This document shows positions 53,983 through 64,000 of a stretch of DNA of 64,000 nt, one piece after another. Location of the stretch: assembly GCA_037447655.1 (NCBI GenBank), contig JBBHKE010003193.1, positions 113,360 to 177,359 of the forward strand, written 5' to 3'. Position 1 is the stretch's first letter; the number at the start of each line of letters is the position of its first letter. The position numbers and the translations under genes were made by a program. The stretch is from Zygnema cylindricum. Taxonomy: Eukaryota > Streptophyta > Zygnematophyceae > Zygnematales > Zygnemataceae. The notes beneath the pieces were generated by a model. It was not told the DNA's origin, did not search any database, and saw nothing but the letters and a program-made list of their open reading frames with translations.

Positions 53983-53994
53983 TGGTATCATAGC
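53983..53994 (+). other. Copia primer-binding site
   Basis: TGGTATCATAGC two bases after the LTR, initiator-Met-tRNA type with one mismatch. Confidence 0.85.
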
Positions 53995-54012
53995 GGGTAG
54001 AGCTCCATTGTA

Positions 54013-56571
54013 GTGTATGGGGGGAAAGAACAAAAACAAGTCCCCTTTCCAACTTCCTCTACCCCTATTTCGAATTTTTGGGAAAATTTGCCGACCCTCG
54101 AGGATCCTCCTAAAGAAAAGAAACAGTTCAGTTTTACCGGAGCCGCATTTGAGTCATCATTCCCCACGGATTCATTTGACCAAAATAGAGGTGTTGGTGG
54201 CTCGATGTCCGAAAATCAAATGCGAGAGTATTTGGAGAATTTTATGCGTCGGATTGATGAAAAGTTCTCGGCCGTGGATAGGAGGTTTGATGAATTAGCT
54301 CACGGTGAGCCGGATCCAGAGCCGGATGGAGATGATTCCAATGATAGTGATGGGGAGGCAAAGAAAGTGAAAGATAAGAGGGGGAAATTTAAGCTTGATG
54401 ACGATTCCGATTTATTAGAAGATAGTCAAGGAAGAGTAGAAATGTTTCAGATGCCCGGAAAGAGCGTCGTATTCAATGGATCAAATTACCCTTCGTGGAA
54501 GAAATATATTCGAGCTCAATTGATTTTTGAAGGAGACGAAGGAGGACAAACGTTCACTTGTCTCCACCTCACTATTGATTCTTTAAGTGACCCACGCGAT
54601 GACGCACACGAAAATGAATGGATTATTGACACGCGAGCGTCTCACCACGTGTGTACGGACGCTACACTTTTTGACGACATGGGTTCACTTACCGTACCAA
54701 AATTAATTACGGTCGCAAGTGGACAAACGATTACGGTTGGTAAAGTGGGTACCGTTCGTTTGTCCTTACCCACATGGGACCGTTTTGGAAATGAAACTAT
54801 TTCGGAGGCACGATTATTGAACGTCTTGTTTATTCCGGACAGTTCCGTCAACTTGTTAAGCGTACCTCAAATTCAGCGTGCCGGTGGAAGCGTAGTCGCT
54901 AGAGGTGATTCGGCGATTCGTATATATCGCCCCAACGACAAATTAATTGGCGAAGGCGAAGTAACCAATTCAATGCATAGCCGACTTTTTTGGAGGCGAC
55001 CTAGGAAAAATGCTTTTTCCACGGGCATTCTAAATCAAATCTCGGAATTAAAGGGAGATTTAACGTTATGGCACCATCGGATGTGTCATACATCCGAAGG
55101 AAATTTGAGGAGAATGATAAAAACGGCATGTGTAAGAGGATTGGATCTTGCTACCGGTGAAAAAGTAAATGGATGCGATGGATGTAGTCAAGGACAACAA
55201 ATTCGGAAACCACATCCTACGAAAGATGTGAAATTTCGGGCTCAACATCCTTTGCAGCTTGTCCACGTCGATCTATGTGGACAAATTAAGCCGGAGAGCC
55301 TCGGAGGAAATAGATATATTATGGTCATCGTTGATAATTATTCGAAATTTTCGTGGGTTCGATTATTGAAGAGAAAATCGGATGCTCTTCAAACTTTTAT
55401 TGAGTGACATGCATTTGCCGAAAGACAATGCGAACGGAAGTTGAAAGCCATTCGTTCGAAGAATGGAGGTGAATTTATCGCATTCGAGAGGTATTGTAAA
55501 GAGAAAGGCATTACCCAACAATTTACTTCACCTTATTCTCCGGGATCAAATGGAGTTGCCGAAAGGAAGAAAGGGAACTTACAAGAAATGGTGACGGCGA
55601 TGGTGCATTCGGCCGGTCAAAGTATCTCATTATGGGGAGATGTTATCCTCACGGCCAATTACCTTTGTAATAGGATACTTACTTCGGTTTTCGGTGACAA
55701 AACACCATTCGAATTACTTTATGGGCGAAAACCGGCTCTCCATCATCTCCAAATTTGGGGATGTCATGCTACGGTGTATGTGGATCAAGTGAAAAGGAAA
55801 GGGAAATTTGCGGCGAGAAGTTGGCCCGGAATTTTCGTGGGCTATAGTACGAAAGGAAATCTTTATCGTGTATTCGACCCGGTTCGTCGTATTGTGGAAG
55901 AATCCCGAAATGTTAATTTTCATGAAGACTTAAAATCAGTTATTGAGAAATCGGCGGAATTAAAGAAGAATCTTGATTTTTATGAGGTAGACGATGTTGC
56001 CAATTTCCCGGAAATTGAGGACTCGGATTCCGATGAGGAGCCGGAATCCATTGTCAACATCAAGAAGGGAAAATTAAATGTTAATTCGAGTTCGGAGAAA
56101 TTGGACATCGACATTGATGTTCGGAGTAATGTAAGCCAAAATTCCAAAATGTCGACGGAAAGTCAAAAATCTTCGTGTTCAAAATCTAATATGGACGAGG
56201 AGGAGAAGATTGTGGAACAAGTTCCGGTTCTTAGACGGAGTACTCGAGAAAATCGAGGAAAGAAACCAAATCGGCTTTCTTATGACAAAATTGGTGGAGA
56301 GAATTCCAATTCCCATTATTTCGTCTCCGATGCGAAGGAGACGGAATTCCTTTTATAGCAATTAATGTGCGAGAATTTGGCGGGCGATCCTCAATCATAC
56401 ACGGAGGCGAGAAATTCGTGTGATTGGGAAACGAAGTGGAAGCCGGCATGGGAGGAGGAGTATAAGTCAATTGTGGAAAATCAGACACTTGAGGAAACTG
56501 CCGATATTCTTTCTAAGGCGACGACGTTCAATGTGCTTTCAAGAGGAAGACCTAAACTAGGGTTATTGTGA
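54013..56571 (+). pseudogene. Copia gag-protease-integrase with RT remnant
   Basis: One frame with only two stops (TGA 55405-55407, TAG 56356-56358). A gag start (VFNGSNYPSWKKYIRAQLI) is joined directly to the protease (WIIDTRASHHVC, where DSGA has become DTRA). The pre-integrase zinc region (LWHHRMCH ... CDGC) and integrase core (HVDLCGQIKPESLGGNRY) follow. The second integrase Asp in the usual RSDNGGEF is replaced by Lys (RSKNGGEF); the Glu (GVAERKK) remains. After 56365 an RT N-terminus (WKPAWEEEYKSIVENQTLEE) is joined to the RNase H end (ADILSKA ... LGLL). Both deletions keep the frame, so the polyprotein was once translated across them or they arose from an in-frame parent. No active enzyme is expected. 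Confidence 0.9.
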
Positions 56572-56584
56572 CATAGACGATTCT

Positions 56585-56600
56585 TCGATGAAGAGGGGGA
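56585..56600 (+). other. Copia polypurine tract
   Basis: GATGAAGAGGGGGA-type purine run directly before the 3' LTR. Confidence 0.75.
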
Positions 56601-56601
56601 A

Positions 56602-57181
56602 TGTTACGATTCATTGAAAGAATCGTACGCACGCGGAATCAGTTTGATTTCGCGAAAGAAAAACTGTACTTTCTAGAATGTACCGAAAGTACAGTTACGT
56701 GTATTTAGATAAAGTTCTACTTGTTCGCGAAATATATTTGTTGTTTCGTTTCGCGTCTAGATTTTCGTACGACTAATTTAGTACGATAGTACTTCTAGTT
56801 TTGTCTAGTACTTTCGTCTTAGCTTGTCGTTTTGCTATGTTTCAGCCCTTAGTGAAATTTAGAGTATTCTAGCTTAATCTGCGGACAGGTGGCAGATTTC
56901 TGGAGGCTTCTTGGCGGCGCACGCTCACACGTGTCATGCCATGGCTGGTATTGTATTTATAGGGACACCATGACTGTGTGTTAATCAATCAATGAGAAAT
57001 TGGAGGATTATATAGAGTAATAGAAGAGATAGAGAAGCAAATTTGTAATTTCGGATTTTTAATAATATGAGAAATTTACGAAATGTCTCTTCAATGTTGA
57101 TTTAATGTTTTATAATCTGAATGCTTCTGCTGCTATAGGTGCTTTTAAGTGAGCTCAGAGTTTTTTTTATCGATCCTTTCA
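56602..57181 (+). repeat. 3' LTR of the Copia element
   Basis: 580 bp, differing from the 5' LTR by a few substitutions (for example GAATCGTACG against GAATTGTACG), followed by AAGGT. Confidence 0.95.
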
Positions 57182-57339
57182 AAGGTGTGTTTGTAATAAA
57201 TTTATCTTGATTCCTAAATTGGAGAAGAGAAAAATAACACGGATCCATGGACAATGGAGCACTCAATATAGAAAAGAAATGCTTCTCATTTAATATAATT
57301 AGAATTTAATGATGTTATGGGTCTAAACATTCACTACAA

Positions 57340-57905
57340 AAAAAATATATATATATATATATTATATATATTATATATATACACCCACACATACAAACAA
57401 ACACAACCACACACATATATATTATATATATTATTTATTTTATGTACTATTTATTTTATTTTTATCCAAACCTGAAACCTTCCAAAAAAACAAAAAAAGA
57501 CATTAAAGAAAATTTCATCATTGTAAAAAAACAAAAAAAATGAATAAATAAAACGATAATAACAAATAAATACAAATAACTGAGTTATCTCATAATAAAA
57601 TAAATATTTGTGCGAGTGGGAAGGGCAGAGGAGAGGGAGAGGGACTGGGAGAGGGAGAGGAGAGAGAGGGGAGAGGGAGGGGGAGAGGAAGCAACATTAA
57701 CAAAAATGACACTGAAAAGAAGAAAGCAAAAAAAATGAATCCTACTCAAAAAATAATATCAGTAACAATAAAAATGAATAACAATAAATGCAAAAATAGC
57801 GATAACGAACAATAATAATAATTTAATAAAAAATAAAAAATAAAAAATTAAATTGCTTATGAGATTAACAAACACTCCCAAAAAAAACAAAAGAATATGT
57901 TTTTC
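57340..57905. other. AT-rich junction between tandem units
   Basis: (AT)n at 57346-57380, CA-rich stretch, (GGGAGA)n at 57630-57690 and A-rich sequence. No gene. Confidence 0.6.
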
Positions 57906-58023
57906 CTTTTTTTAGCAGTGCATGTCAAAAGAAACTTATTGAACAGAAGTTAAACTAAAAACACTGAATGATTTGAATCTCTGGAATTAAATTGACCAAA
58001 AAAAAAAAAAAAAAGAAACTCAC

Positions 58024-58992
58024 CGCTTGGGTATTTTGTGAAATTAGACACAAAGTCAAACCTGCCCTCCCCCAAAGAAAAAAAAACCAGAGGAAAAGAA
58101 GATAAAGAAAAACGGAAAAAGGAAGACAAAAACAATTAGAATCTATATTAGCTAACCCTAATACTCAATAGCATCAAATCTAGCCCTAAAAAACCCAAGG
58201 TACTATCAGAAAAACAAATTGACAAACTATTTTCGAATAGATTAGATTAGCCAACTTGCAATAACCCTAACTCTAAGGTTAACCCCAACCCTAACCCTAA
58301 CCCAAGACCCTAACAGCCCTAACCCTAACGCCGACCCTAACTCTAACCCTAAACCTTAGCAATGAATCTTAACCCTAAACTAAACCTAACCCTAACCAAT
58401 TATTACTATTTTAATAATAATTACTATATAATTATTACTATTTTTTATTACTAGTTAATTTCATTTATTTTACTTTATTTTTCTTTTAATTTTATTAATT
58501 TTCGTCATTTCACTTCATTTCATCTCATTTTAAAATTGTATCATTCTAAAATTATTTTATTTTCTTTCATTTCATTCATTTATTCATTCGAATTCATTCG
58601 TTTCATTTTCTTTTCATTTATTTTATTCCTTCTTCTCACCTTGTTGCGTCCACAATCACAATTACCACTTTTTTGAAAACCGCGTCTCCCCAACACTCCG
58701 AACTTTTGTTTATTTTTAAGTTTTCCAGCTGACACGTGGCACCGCTGCAGCCCGCCGCGTGGCACTCTTCGGATCCGGTGACAGCGTCACAGCTGTCACT
58801 CTTCGAAACATTAAATTGTATGGGAAACGACTGACGCGTGTCACTCGCCGCGTCAGAGCATTCGCTGACGGCTGAAAGCTCAACACGTGTGAGAAGGAAG
58901 CCACGTGTAAAAAGATATGCTCCCGCCACGTGGAGAGCTGTAATCCACGTCAGCAGAGAGAGGAGGTGAAGAGGAGGGAGAGACTCGGTCAT
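58024..58992 (-). pseudogene. PIGO: PIG-O exons 1-2, copy B (truncated duplicate)
   Basis: Exon 1 58640-58992 (ATG 58992) and exon 2 58024-58061 have the same lengths, phases and splice sites as copy A. Exon 1 is open over all 117 codons and differs by about a dozen residues (for example SFPIQFNVSKSD against SFPVQFNVSEID). The duplication stops before exon 3, so this copy cannot encode a complete enzyme unless it splices onto copy A sequence across the Copia element. The retained open frame may reflect youth rather than selection. Confidence 0.75.
58262..58402 (+). repeat. telomere-like (CCCTAA)n array, copy B
   Basis: Shorter counterpart of 50528-50716 in intron 1 of the second PIG-O copy. 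Confidence 0.85.
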
Positions 58993-59064
58993 AGCTGTAC
59001 GGATGAAATGACCATACGGCCGTACTGACCGTACAGATAACGTGACTGTACAATCTCGGTTCAA

Positions 59065-59250
59065 TAATAGGGTTAGGATTAGGAATGGGATTAGAATTAG
59101 AATAGAAGGTTAGAGTTAGGCTGAGGTTTAGGGTTAAATTTAGGGTTAGGTTTGGCGCATAAAAGATTAGGGATTAGAGTTAGGGTTAAGAGTTAGGGTT
59201 AGAAATTAGGGTTAGGGTAAGCCTTAAGAGTTAGGATTAGGAATAACAAA
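59065..59250 (+). repeat. telomere-like (TTAGGG)n array, copy B
   Basis: Counterpart of 51507-51725 upstream of the second PIG-O exon 1. Confidence 0.85.
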
Positions 59251-59862
59251 ATCGACGGTAGGCGCGAAGCCACGACGTCTTTTAAAATATGATATTAAAA
59301 TTTTGAAAAGTTCTTTATCGGTATTAAATATTTTTCTCGCCACTTAAAGCATCTTTTCTCGTGCACACTTGTCGGATTGGTAATTCGACGGTAACTTTTG
59401 AAAAGCAGGGATTTTCACCTTCCGATTGGCGGTCTATAATCAAAATTCGGACAGGTGTGCACTGAGAAAAGATGTTTTCGGTTGTCTAAAATTACATCAG
59501 CACTAACAATACATGATTTTTTTAATAAATTACTTTTATTTTTAATCATTTTGTTCGACTCATCAGGCAGTCTTGAACTGGATAAAGGTTGATGCCATTG
59601 TACAAAATTAAGTAATTAACCAGGGTTTGAACCTGTGTAGCGCCATCGAAAACATCAACGGCAACGACATAGAATGTGACAGTGGTCTACTCGCACCCTA
59701 GGTCTTGATCTACAGGATGTCACATCTATCTATGAGCCTTCTAAGTTCTAAAAAACGTTTGACTTTTTAAAAGGCTTCTTAAAATATCTTAAAATGAAGT
59801 CAAGGTTTATAAAGAAAGGAGAAGTACACAAAATAAAACTCAAAGCAGTTTACAGTACGGTA

Positions 59863-60069
59863 GACCGTGAATCGCTATTAGCGTCAATGACTCTAATTGC
59901 GCTACCCCGTTTTTTTACCCTAATCTCAAATAGAATTGATAAAAACCCTTTAAAAAACAAATTAGAGCATATGATTTCCTTAAAAACCCCCAAATTCTCA
60001 AATAGCGTTAATAACGCTATTAGTTTCATAACGCTATCTATTTCTAAACGCTAATAGCGATTCACGGTG
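59863..60069. mobile_element. MITE family CACCG, copy 7 (unit B)
   Basis: 207 bp, same insertion as copy 6. The left 75 bases are identical in both, the interior differs (an extra AT-rich stretch, no GACGTGG core), and the right end is the standard GCTAATAGCGATTCACGGTG. Confidence 0.8.
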
Positions 60070-61005
60070 TACTGTAGCGAGTCGGTTGTACGAGTGATTC
60101 TTATTGTCCGGATCTGAAATCGATACTGGTTGCTGGTGTTTGTGGACGTGCAAGGGGCTGCGATATAGAAAGTGGCGGGAACACCCTAATTCCTGATTTA
60201 CAGGATGTCACGCCTAGCTTTTGTGCCTTCATAAAACGGTTTTAGGTTTTTAATTATAATACAAAATTTATTTTAATAAAACGTATTTACTTATTTTACC
60301 AACCCGTAAGGCGGCCCGACGGTTCAGCATCAACCTATCAAAATGAACTTTACGGATCAAATCTTCGTAGCGGTCAATTCACCCTATGGCGTGAAGGCTA
60401 TGATATAGAAAGTGACGGGGTCTTCTCGCACCCCAATTCCTGATCTATAGGAGGTCATGCCCACCTATGAGCCTTCACCCATATTTTATACATTTTATAA
60501 CATTTTTCCTCTGATTGTACTTATGGCTTCTCATGGAAGTGTTGATCAGTACCTGCTACTTTTAGAGGCTTTTGGTTTTATGTTACATTAGTTCCGGCTG
60601 GTTGTAGAGTTTTTAGTTGTTATAGAGAGAGTTTTGAGAAAGGAAAAAATGCAAGTCCTGTTGCTTGCAAGCCTCTTAAAGGTTACAAAGCCTTTCATTA
60701 ACCTTTTGATCCGAATTGTTGTTTAGCTATTTGGTTGCACTTTGAAAAACCCCCCCTTTTTTCAAAATCCAAATACTTCGAGTATTGGCCAAAACAGAAA
60801 ACTACAAGGGGCTAAAGTATTACGAGGTTTCATGGAGAGGCATTTTAAACATTGAGGTGTGTTTAATAAATTGATCTTGGTTCTTAAATTGGAGAAGAGA
60901 AAAACAACACAGATCCATGGACAATGGAGCACTCAATATAGAAAAGAAATCCTTCTCACTTAATCTAATTAGAATTTAATGATGTTATGGGTCTAAAAAT
61001 TCCAC

Positions 61006-62350
61006 AAATTGAATGTTAAACAATAATAAAAGGAGAACTTTTGCACTTCACGAACCAAAACCAACATTGGAGCATAATTCATCTACATCTGTTGGTCTAA
61101 AATTCACGTGGACCCAAAAAAAAAAAAAAAAAGGTGCTAATCCAAAATATAGTTTTCGTAAATCCAAATCATTGGTCTTTTGAAAAAAATTGATCTAACG
61201 ACATTCTTTTTACAACAGAATCACCCTATCAAACAAGATCAAAACTCTAGCCCAAAAAGGGGCCTAACAAAAATTGAAGGCATTTCGAAATTGTTCGTAA
61301 AATGTGAAAAAAAAAGGTCAAAAGTGAATGTCCTTAAATATAAAACAGCTAGTCTATTTAGTCCAGAGCTTAAAACAAAGGCATGCTATTTAAACAAAAA
61401 CTACTAAAATTTAAGAAAAAACTTGGAAACCTAGAATTCAAAACAAAAACTTACGAATTACAAATCGTCTCTACTTAATTTTTCCACGCTTGGATTTATC
61501 CATTTATGCAAAAATATTCATGCGTTTCTTCAAACTTCTACTAACTCTCTCGCGTGAACACCCTTCACACTTTCATCTCTAACAGAAAAAACAAACTCTC
61601 TATTTTTTAAACAAGATTTGTTGTCTAGCTTGTTGAAATTCCCCTTTCGCATACAATCGTTTGGATAGAAAGAATTTTTCGAATGTACATTCGCCCAACT
61701 TAAGTAATTTAAACCGGATCTCAACGCAATTTTTTTTATAGTGGTCACTCGAAAATTTGTACGGAAGAAGCTCCAACGCAGCCATGCCACGTGGCATAAA
61801 TATAATGTCATTGAGCGAAGATCCATGCATGGAAAGGACAAGGGCTGATCTCTGCTTGGGAGAGGGAGAGGAGAGAGAGGGGGGGGGGGGGAGGGCGGGA
61901 GGGGGGGGGGGGGAGGGGCAGTGATGAACAAAACATAAAGAATATTTTTTGTCCACAAAAATGACTAAATATTATATCACTTAAATATCATGAAAGTTGT
62001 AGTCGCAATATTTTAAGTGTGATGATATAAATGCCACACTGTTCACCATAAGTACTGTGCATTATTTTAAAATCAAATGCATGTTTTGAAGTCCCTATAA
62101 AATTAAATGTTGGATAAATGAAGCAAGAAGCCAAAAGCAAACAAATTACACGAAGAATAAGAAGAAAAAAAAAAACTAACTAGGTCGCCGGTGCAAAAAT
62201 ATATCGATTACTTTGTTATAACTTTATCTGAGAAAAAGAATGTTATGGCTTAAATAAATTTCAAACTTCCAAAAGCTAGGAGAACCAGCTTCATTTACAA
62301 TTATAACCACTATTACTATTATTATTATTATGTTTAAATGATTTATTAAA
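61006..62350. other. spacer, no supported gene
   Basis: AT-rich, with a G-rich tract at 61859-61918 whose Pro-rich minus frames are artefacts. A 75-codon Lys-rich frame at 61180 is not convincing. Confidence 0.45.
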
Positions 62351-62354
62351 CATA

Positions 62355-62862
62355 TTATCTATTTGTTACTCGATTTTTCCTCGTAATCCGACGGCTCACC
62401 TGCATTAACTCGATTTGTTTTGCGAGTGTCGCATTCGTGAGCCGTACGATCTCCACCTGGATCTCCGGGATCACATTCTGAATCAGCGTCCCTAATTCTG
62501 GAACATTCTGGACCGTCCGATGACCTTCCCGTTCGATCACAGTCGCCTGGATCCATCGCTTCCCTTGACCTGCCGCCACGTGGTCCAACTCTCTCAACCA
62601 TCTTCCGTCCTGGCCGTTCGTTTGAATATCCAAAATGGGTGACAGGTCTCCGGTAATCTTGGCCGTCAAAGAAATCGACCGCTCATCCTGACCGTCCTTT
62701 TTAACGAGAGGAGAATCGTATGAAAGCTCTGTTTTGACAGCTGTTTCTGACCCCGCCTCCTTTTGGTGCTTCACATATTTTTTGCCGATTTTTCGGAGAA
62801 TATCGGCACTTCGTTCCGTATGGAGACTGTTCAGTGCGAATAGTGCGTTACGGAAACAAATC
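62355..62862 (-). CDS. probable terminal exon of an unrecognised gene
   Basis: A minus-strand frame of about 169 codons ends with TAA at 62355-62357. It can begin at a CGGCAG acceptor just above 62862; further upstream the frame enters a MITE end, so an ATG there is unlikely to be native. The protein is mixed in composition: ADILRKIGKKYVKHQKEA, SISLTAKITGDLSPILDIQT, DGRWLRELDHVAAGQGKRW, and a helical end VPEIQ-like (LIQNVIPEIQVEIVRLTNAT) followed by LAKQIELMQVSRRITRK. No signal peptide or membrane segment. I do not recognise the family; the C-terminal helix may be a coiled coil. Confidence 0.45.
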
Positions 62863-62894
62863 TGCCGTACAGTACAAAAATGGCCACCTGGTGA

Positions 62895-62929
62895 ATTGGT
62901 GTGATTAACGCTAATAGCGATCCATGGTG
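62895..62929. mobile_element. orphan right end of a CACCG MITE
   Basis: CTAATAGCGATCCATGGTG ends at the TA that also starts the next copy; no left partner found. Confidence 0.6.
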
Positions 62930-62931
62930 TA

Positions 62932-63493
62932 CATCGTGAATCGTTATTAGACAATAGAAATTATTAGTATCAATAATAAATTAGTGTCATTGATTCTAAT
63001 TTGTGTATCAATAATTCAAAACCATTGTGAAAAAAATGTTTAATTGTAATTTCTCTATAACGCTGATTTAGGTCTACAGAATCCGCCGTCATTACATATA
63101 CGTTAAAATAGGTAGAAGTACAAAATCTGACAATCCGTACCACGTCGCGTCCTTTCAGTGTAATTAATCCATAATTCTAATTTGGGTTTGCGAACGCGTT
63201 TGTCGCAAACTCGACTTCACGTTTATTCTAAGCGCAGTTCTGTATGCAACCGACATAAGTTAACTACAATTTCCGTACGATTTTCGATAATCAAGTACAG
63301 TTTTGTACCAGCAAACACATTCCGTATACAACACTATTCATGAAATAAGTTCGAAAATTCCATTGACGCTAATTCACAAGAACCGTAATTAACGTCACGG
63401 ATAAAATAGAATCAGTCACTGTATTTCGGGTATCAATGTCAAAATTTTGGGGCGCCGATATAGAGTACATAAGTCTAATAACGATTCACGGTG
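62932..63493. mobile_element. MITE family CACCG, copy 8
   Basis: 562 bp between TA dinucleotides (62930-62931, 63494-63495). Ends CATCGTGAATCGTTATTAG and CTAATAACGATTCACGGTG. It shares the internal phrase CAAAATTTTGGGGCGCCGATATAG (in variants) with copies 1 and 4. Confidence 0.85.
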
Positions 63494-63504
63494 TAGTGTT
63501 TATA

Positions 63505-63860
63505 CACAAAAAAAATTACATACTATTATTTTCCACACTATTATTTTCCACACTATTATTTTCCACACTATAATTTTCCATTAGTTTCCACATTATAATT
63601 TTCCATTATTTTCCACACTATTAATTGTGATCGATGCAACAAATCGCTCTGAGAGTTGCAGGTTCCAAATTTAAATTATTGAGATCCAAATTCGAATTCG
63701 AACTCGAATTTAAATTCAAATTCAAATTCAAAGTTTAAATTTCAAGGGTCAATAAAATTTCAAATTCAATTCCAATTCCAAATTCAAAGTCCAAGTCAAA
63801 TGGGAATCAAATTCGAAATTCGAATTTTAAGGGTCGACTTTCAACTGCGCCGTGACTCGA
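63505..63860. repeat. simple repeats TTTTCCACACTATTA and AAATTCAAATTC
   Basis: Four or more units of ATTTTCCACACTATTA at 63525-63625, then AATTC/AAATTC words with many GAATTC and TTCGAA sites at 63670-63830. The rest of the window to 64000 shows no gene. Confidence 0.8.
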
Positions 63861-64000
63861 TATCTTTTCTAAATATGGAAATGGCGGTTATTTTTAATTC
63901 TAGAACTTGAGATACACGTGAACTCCAACAATAAAGATACTAAGGATACTGAGAAAATTCGAGACATGAATGAAAATAAAAGAAAGACAGAAACACGCAG

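Larger units (their letters stand above)
53402..57181 (+). mobile_element. Ty1/Copia element with two internal deletions
   Basis: 3780 bp. LTRs 53402-53980 and 56602-57181 start TGTTACGATT and end ATCCTTTCA, and by eye differ at only about 2% of sites. A perfect 5-bp duplication AAGGT flanks it (53397-53401, 57182-57186). Primer site TGGTATCATAGC and a purine tract before the 3' LTR are present. Gag middle, zinc knuckle and most of reverse transcriptase/RNase H are missing, so the copy is non-autonomous. Confidence 0.95.
50181..57335. repeat. tandem duplication unit A (PIG-O 5' region), with Copia insert
   Basis: Collinear with unit B (57910-61003) over about 3.3 kb once the 3.78-kb Copia element is removed. 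It spans PIG-O exons 1 and 2, both telomere-like arrays, a CACCG MITE and upstream sequence up to GGTCTAAA. Confidence 0.9.
57910..61003. repeat. tandem duplication unit B (PIG-O 5' region)
   Basis: Second unit, without the Copia element. At 60855-60870 it has the uninterrupted target region (GAGGTGTGTTTAATAAA) of the Copia insertion in unit A. Confidence 0.9.

Noticed and set aside
61530-61958. Minus-strand ORFs with Pro runs
   Set aside because: Derived from a G-rich tract and AT-rich flank.

Overview
This is eukaryotic nuclear DNA, mostly transposable elements and simple repeats with a few split genes. Introns follow GT-AG rules, LTR elements use initiator-Met-tRNA primer sites (TGGTATC...), and the elements present (Ty3 chromovirus, Ty1/Copia, TRIM, MULE, Tourist-like MITEs) are typical of the plant lineage. 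Leucine-rich-repeat exons of exactly 72 nt with phase-2 introns and a PIG-O gene fit a streptophyte. Long purine/pyrimidine tracts and bloated introns suggest a large-genome streptophyte alga (Charales-like) rather than a crop; this placement is an inference. There is a 10-N assembly gap at 47734-47743.

0-3.5 kb: minisatellites, a purine-rich tract and one probable exon of an unknown gene. 3.5-11.3 kb: a complete but mutated Ty3/gypsy chromovirus (3525-11256, TSD AGCAT) with an extra ORF downstream of the chromodomain, into which a miniature LTR element (TRIM) is inserted. 11.3-15.4 kb: MITEs and spacer. 15.4-20.6 kb: a three-exon gene for a small helical protein (HeLo/MLKL-like N-domain), a damaged gene interrupted by a 1.94-kb MULE with 358-bp inverted repeats and a 9-bp TSD, and a MITE. 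21.4-21.8 kb: a small intronless ORF. 24.1-25.3 kb: two more TRIM copies. 26-31 kb: MITEs and spacer. 31.5-37.7 kb: a tandem duplication of about 2.6-2.9 kb. 37.7-40.2 kb: three PIF/Harbinger-type elements in a row. 40.8-45.1 kb: a split gene for a single-pass membrane protein with two PAN/apple-like modules. 47.8-49.7 kb: three LRR exons, each followed by decayed copies of its own 3' end. 49.9-61 kb: a tandem duplication of the 5' part of a PIG-O gene; the first copy was later hit by a young Copia element. 62.4 kb: one more exon of unknown function.

The most unusual system is the TRIM family. Three copies have an internal region of only 57-66 bp between primer-binding site and polypurine tract, and LTRs of about 206-230 bp that carry a tRNA-length sequence with Pol III A and B boxes. 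In one copy the tRNA-like sequence folds by eye into a full cloverleaf and is followed by TTTT. This recalls Cassandra TRIMs, which carry 5S rRNA in their LTRs, but with a tRNA.

The second notable pattern is the LRR locus: three separate 72-nt exons are each followed, in the direction of transcription, by decayed tandem copies of the exon end plus 5' splice site. The third is a pair of oppositely oriented telomere-like arrays flanking PIG-O exon 1, kept in both tandem copies.

All domain names rest on motifs read by eye. No database search or folding program was run.
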